A stretch of 24,448 bases of DNA. Source: an uncultured bacterium. GTDB lineage: Bacteria > Patescibacteriota > Minisyncoccia > Phycocordibacterales > UBA9973. The stretch spans positions 1-24,448 of the forward strand of contig CALBMC010000087.1 of NCBI GenBank assembly GCA_937895685.1. Reading direction: 5' to 3'. Positions 21,138-24,448 of this stretch are shown here, piece by piece (within the stretch, counting starts at the first letter, position 1; each line of letters opens with the position of its first letter). The translations under genes and the position numbers were made by a program. The notes beneath the pieces were generated by a model. The model made no database searches, was not told the DNA's origin, and was given only the letters and a program-made list of their open reading frames with translations.

Positions 21138-21682
21138 TGAAAAAAGGATTAAAAAGAAATAAAGGATTTACGCTAATAGAAACACTTGTTTCTTTGGCTA
21201 TTCTTACGACTGCGGTGGTTGCTATGATTTGGGTTTCTGGAAATGGAGTTTCAGAATCTCTTTATTCAAAAAACAAAATAATTGCAAATTATCTAGCTCA
21301 AGAAGGAGTAGAAATTGTTCGCAATATTAGAGATGGAGAAGTTGCAGGGGGTGCTGGTTGGGATGGTTTTATGGACACAGTTTCGGATTGCTCTCCTTCC
21401 ACTGGTTGTACTATTGATGCAACGCCAATTGTTGCCGCCATCTCCATTCAACAGTGTGTTTCTGAGCCAGGAAAAATTTGTAATAAAAATTTCTTTTTGA
21501 CACCAGGTGGATTCTATACACACCAAGCAGTTGGTACTGCTACAAGTTTCAGAAGAAAGATAGTAGTTGCCCCCGTTGGTGCAAGTGAGGCAACTGTCAC
21601 AGTCACTGTAACATGGGAACAGTCTGGTAAAACCAAAACAATCGTAATTGGTAATTACTTGTCATCATGGCAACCAGAATAA
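21134..21682 (+). CDS. Minor pseudopilin, PilV/GspI-like
   Basis: 182 residues; overlaps the previous gene by four bases. Signal RNKG|FTLIETLVSLAILTTAVVAM with E5. ANYLAQEGVEIVRNIRD is the conserved PilV/GspI region after the helix. Four Cys in the body. The overlap implies translational coupling. Confidence 0.9.
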   Translation: MMKKGLKRNKGFTLIETLVSLAILTTAVVAMIWVSGNGVSESLYSKNKIIANYLAQEGVEIVRNIRDGEVAGGAGWDGFMDTVSDCSPSTGCTIDATPIVAAISIQQCVSEPGKICNKNFFLTPGGFYTHQAVGTATSFRRKIVVAPVGASEATVTVTVTWEQSGKTKTIVIGNYLSSWQPE

Positions 21683-21683
21683 T

Positions 21684-22301
21684 ATGAATAAAACAAATCA
21701 CAAAAAAGAAGATAAAGGTTTTATAATTCTTTTGGCCGTTGTTCTTACTTCTATTGTTCTCGCTATTACGGTTGGTATTGCAAGTATTGCTTACAGAGAA
21801 GTTCTTTTGTCTAGAACAGCTGTAGATGCCCAGGCTTCTTTTTCTTCTGCGGACAGTGGAGCTGAGTGTGCGCTTTTACACGACATAAAGCCTGTTCCAA
21901 GTTTATTTTCTGCATTAGCAACGACAATAAATTGTCAGCTGGTTGATATTGATGTTGATTATACATCTGATGCAATTGGTGATTATGCCGGATTTCTCAT
22001 GTCTACACCTTCTGGTTGTGCTGATGTTAGAGTTTACAAAGATATTATTATTGATGTACCAGATGAGGGGGAAGTTAGTTTTACTCAGATAGATTCAAGA
22101 GGATACAACCTAGCTTGTAATGTAGTGGAGAATGAACCAGAGAATATTAGAATCACCGAAAGGTTGATCCAGGTTCGTTACAGAAATCCTACCCCAGACG
22201 CGACAGGAGTTGATGTTATTGATTTAGGAGGTGGTGGACTTCCAGATGGAGGAGCAACCGGAGGAACTGATACGGGTGGAGCAGACGCAGGAGCCTTATA
22301 A
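21684..22301 (+). CDS. Minor pilin-like membrane protein, PilX-like
   Basis: 205 residues from ATG 21684, one base after the preceding stop; upstream in-frame ATG at 21648 lies inside the previous gene. EDKGFIILLAVVLTSIVLAI resembles PilX/GspK N-termini, which lack Glu5, as here. FSSADSGAECALLHDI is a PilX-like segment. The C-terminus is an unusual G/D/T-rich tail (GGGGLPDGG, TGGTDTGGADAGAL). Last gene of the minor pilin group; followed by a terminator. Confidence 0.85.
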   Translation: MNKTNHKKEDKGFIILLAVVLTSIVLAITVGIASIAYREVLLSRTAVDAQASFSSADSGAECALLHDIKPVPSLFSALATTINCQLVDIDVDYTSDAIGDYAGFLMSTPSGCADVRVYKDIIIDVPDEGEVSFTQIDSRGYNLACNVVENEPENIRITERLIQVRYRNPTPDATGVDVIDLGGGGLPDGGATGGTDTGGADAGAL

Positions 22302-22305
22302 AGTA

Positions 22306-22337
22306 AAAAAGCCTTTATTAAAGGGGCTTTTTCTTTT
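22306..22337 (+). terminator. Terminator at the end of the pilus locus
   Basis: AAAAAGCC (22306-22313) pairs with GGCTTTTT (22325-22332), with a TTT/AAA inner stem and a two-base bulge, ending in a T-run. Confidence 0.82.
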
Positions 22338-22342
22338 ATACT
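22337..22342 (+). promoter_or_regulatory. -10 box of ligA
   Basis: TATACT six bases before the GTG at 22349, directly after the terminator's T-run. The same hexamer and nearly the same spacing as at recG. Confidence 0.5.
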
Positions 22343-22348
22343 CTCTAA

Positions 22349-24355
22349 GTGAACAAATCTGAGGCAAAAGAAAGAATAAATCTTTTAAGGGAAGAAATAA
22401 CCTCTCTTCGCCGTCGTTATCATATTGAAAACGATCCTTCTATTACTGACGATATCTACGATTCTCTAACTCGTGAACTTAGATCTCTAGAAGCGAAGTA
22501 TCCTGAATTCCGTTTGGTTGATGATCCTATAAATCGAGTCGCGGGTGCTCCTCTTCCAAAGTTTGAAAAAATAAATCACACAAAAAGAATGCTTTCATTG
22601 CAAGATGTTTTTTCTGTGTCCGAACTCGAGGACTGGGAAGATAGAGCAAAGAAAATAATAAAAGGTGAGACACCGACATATTTTGCGGAGTTAAAGTTCG
22701 ATGGACTTGCTGTTTCTTTGTATTATGAAAATGGAAAGTTAGTTTATGGTGCAACAAGAGGAGATGGGTTTGTAGGAGAAAATGTAACAGAGAATATAAA
22801 GATGATAACTGATATCCCGGTAACACTGCCCGATTCTTCTCCTAAAAAGATAGAAGTTCGTGGAGAAATTGTAATGTCTAAAGAGACATTGGAAAAACTT
22901 AATTCAGAAAATGAGAAAAGGGGATTGCCAAAGTTTGCCAATACTCGTAATGCTGCCGTAGGATCTATTCGCCAACTAGACCCTTCGATTGCAAAAGAGA
23001 GAAATTTAAATTTTTATGCATATGATATAGCTCAACTTTCAGATGATTATGCAAATAAAATAAAACTTCATTCTGATGAGCATCGGCTACTTTTTTCTTT
23101 GGGCTTTCCGGTTAGTGAACATGAAAAAAAATGCAAAGACATAAAAGATGTAGAAAAGTTTGTAGAAAGTATTTCAAAGATTCGGGAAAGTCTACCTTTT
23201 GGAACTGATGGTGTTGTTATATCTATAAACGAAACTTCTTTGCAAGACAGACTCGGTGTTGTAGGAAAGGCGCCACGTTATATGTGCGCTTTCAAATATC
23301 CAGCTGAAAAGGCAACAACAAAGGTTCTGGATATCACGGTTCAAGTTGGTCGCACAGGAGTGCTCACTCCGCTCGCACATTTCGAACCAACACTTGTTTC
23401 TGGTTCGACTGTTTCAAAGGCAACGCTTCACAACATGGACCAAATAGAAAGACTAGATTTGAAAATAGGAGACACTGTTGTGATTCAGAAAGCAGGAGAT
23501 GTTATTCCTGAAGTCGTAGAGGTCTTGAAAGGTCTCCGTACTGGAAAAGAAAAGAATTTCAAAATGCCATCTAAGTGTCCTGTCTGCGGAGGGGAAGTAG
23601 AGAAGAAGGAAGGTCAGGGAGGAAAAAGTGTCGCATACTATTGTACAAACAAGCGCTGTGAGGCCAAGAGTACACGTGGGCTTGTACACTTTGTAAACGC
23701 TTTCGATATATACACGGTTGGTCCAAAGATTGTAGAGAGACTTCAAGACGAAGGACTTATTACCGATGCCGCTGACTTGTTCTCTCTCACTGAAGCCGAT
23801 CTGTCTGGGCTTGAGAGATTTGGTGAGAAAAGTGCAAGTAACATAATAGGAAATATAAATGAAAGAAAAAGTCCCACACTCGATCGATTCATCGTGTCTC
23901 TCGGGATAATACATGTTGGAGAAGAAACAGCTCGAGATCTAGCAGGACATTTTGGAACACTAAAGAAATTTTTAAATGCAAAAGAAAGTGATTTGGACGA
24001 GATAGAAAATATCGGTCCGGCAGTAACAGAAAGTATCTTAGAATATCTCTCCGATTCATATCATCAAAAGTTTATACAAAAACTTCTCGATAATGGAGTA
24101 AAGCCAAAGGATTATAAAAAGGCGACTGGCAAATTTACTGGACTTACTTTTGTTCTAACTGGGACACTTCCGACTCTTTCTCGTGAAGAGGCAAAGAAAA
24201 TAATAATAGAGCACGGTGGCAAAGTTGCGGGCTCTGTTTCAAAGGCGACAAGTTTCGTTCTCGCAGGGGAGAGTGCTGGGTCCAAACTAAATGAGGCGAA
24301 GAAGCTTGGAGTGAAGGTGATAAGTGAGGTGGAGTTTGTAAAAATGACAAAATAA
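22349..24355 (+). CDS. ligA: NAD-dependent DNA ligase LigA
   Basis: 668 residues, the usual length (E. coli 671). Seals nicks in replication and repair using NAD. Domains: N-terminal NAD-binding Ia (1-70), adenylation domain with catalytic K116 in ELKFDG, GATRGDG, and EVRGEI; OB fold (VQVGRTGVLTP, GSTVSKATLHN, IGDTVVIQKAGDVIP); zinc finger C410, C413, C432, C437; helix-hairpin-helix repeats (about 470-570); and C-terminal BRCT (FTGLTFVLTGTL, GGKVAGSVSKAT). All core residues are intact. Start is GTG at 22349, supported by the domain start and the -10 box six bases upstream. Not obviously tied to the pilus genes by transcription, since a terminator lies between. Confidence 0.98.
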   Translation: MNKSEAKERINLLREEITSLRRRYHIENDPSITDDIYDSLTRELRSLEAKYPEFRLVDDPINRVAGAPLPKFEKINHTKRMLSLQDVFSVSELEDWEDRAKKIIKGETPTYFAELKFDGLAVSLYYENGKLVYGATRGDGFVGENVTENIKMITDIPVTLPDSSPKKIEVRGEIVMSKETLEKLNSENEKRGLPKFANTRNAAVGSIRQLDPSIAKERNLNFYAYDIAQLSDDYANKIKLHSDEHRLLFSLGFPVSEHEKKCKDIKDVEKFVESISKIRESLPFGTDGVVISINETSLQDRLGVVGKAPRYMCAFKYPAEKATTKVLDITVQVGRTGVLTPLAHFEPTLVSGSTVSKATLHNMDQIERLDLKIGDTVVIQKAGDVIPEVVEVLKGLRTGKEKNFKMPSKCPVCGGEVEKKEGQGGKSVAYYCTNKRCEAKSTRGLVHFVNAFDIYTVGPKIVERLQDEGLITDAADLFSLTEADLSGLERFGEKSASNIIGNINERKSPTLDRFIVSLGIIHVGEETARDLAGHFGTLKKFLNAKESDLDEIENIGPAVTESILEYLSDSYHQKFIQKLLDNGVKPKDYKKATGKFTGLTFVLTGTLPTLSREEAKKIIIEHGGKVAGSVSKATSFVLAGESAGSKLNEAKKLGVKVISEVEFVKMTK

Positions 24356-24390
24356 CTTCCTTTTTTAATTCCTAGTTTGAAAAACACGAT

Positions 24391-24412
24391 AAACCGCCTG
24401 CTGGCGGTTTTC
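24391..24412 (+). terminator. Terminator after ligA
   Basis: AAACCGCC-TGCT-GGCGGTTT followed by TCTC; strong eight-base stem, 35 bases past the ligA stop. The last 36 bases of the window after it show nothing recognisable. Confidence 0.8.
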
Positions 24413-24448
24413 TCATCTTGAGCCGTCGCTCTGCGATAGGTTTTTCAA

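Noticed and set aside
23453..23914. 153-codon minus-strand ORF inside ligA
   Set aside because: Lies opposite the OB fold, zinc finger and HhH part of ligA; composition is that of a reverse-frame shadow.

Overview
The window looks like a Patescibacteria (CPR) genome, probably a Parcubacteria/Nomurabacteria-type lineage. This is inferred from several signs: an AT-rich sequence; a type IV pilus locus with no secretin gene; tiny stand-alone receiver, SWIB and GIY-YIG proteins; a stand-alone ComF; tRNA genes without encoded CCA; and almost no Shine-Dalgarno sequences. Translation code 11 fits, because TGA is used as a stop at 21135-21137.

Left part (1-5394). The 3' end of one recG faces a biopterin-type aromatic amino acid hydroxylase gene tail to tail. 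Next come a tRNA-Ile(UAU) locus with broken tRNA copies on both sides, and mscL. A second hydroxylase gene then faces a second, complete recG, also tail to tail. The recG/hydroxylase pair is therefore present twice as an inverted, diverged pair around tRNA-Ile and mscL. The left copy is visibly more GC-rich than the rest.

Middle part (5395-10431). This holds a minus-strand unit of a soluble histidine kinase, a lone receiver and a membrane-anchored cupredoxin-like protein. It is followed by a SWIB-domain protein, a flavin split-barrel protein, and a 418-residue protein of unknown function. Then comes tRNA-Ser(GCU) next to a GIY-YIG endonuclease gene. That gene is squeezed between the intact tRNA and a second copy of the tRNA 5' half. 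ComF follows.

Right part (10469-22301). This is a nearly complete type IV pilus/DNA-uptake locus: pilM, pilN, pilO, a PilP-position FN3-like protein, pilB, a receiver, pilT, pilC, two type IV prepilins, pilD, and four minor pilin-like genes (FimT/GspH, PilW/GspJ, PilV/GspI and PilX types). NAD-dependent DNA ligase ligA follows and closes with a terminator. With ComF divergent from pilM, the set suggests natural DNA uptake and/or twitching and attachment. No PilQ is seen, consistent with an envelope lacking a typical outer membrane.

Most notable: both tRNA loci carry a broken 5' half-tRNA copy that stops at the foot of the anticodon loop. In both, the D arm is interrupted by a GC-rich insert containing the same CCCCGC-NNNN-GCGGGG hairpin. 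At the Ser locus, a GIY-YIG endonuclease ORF fills the space between the broken and intact copies almost exactly. This looks like a minimal tRNA-targeting mobile unit. A second genome-level signal is a -10-like hexamer placed 6-9 nt before the start codon of about ten genes, which suggests widespread leaderless transcription.
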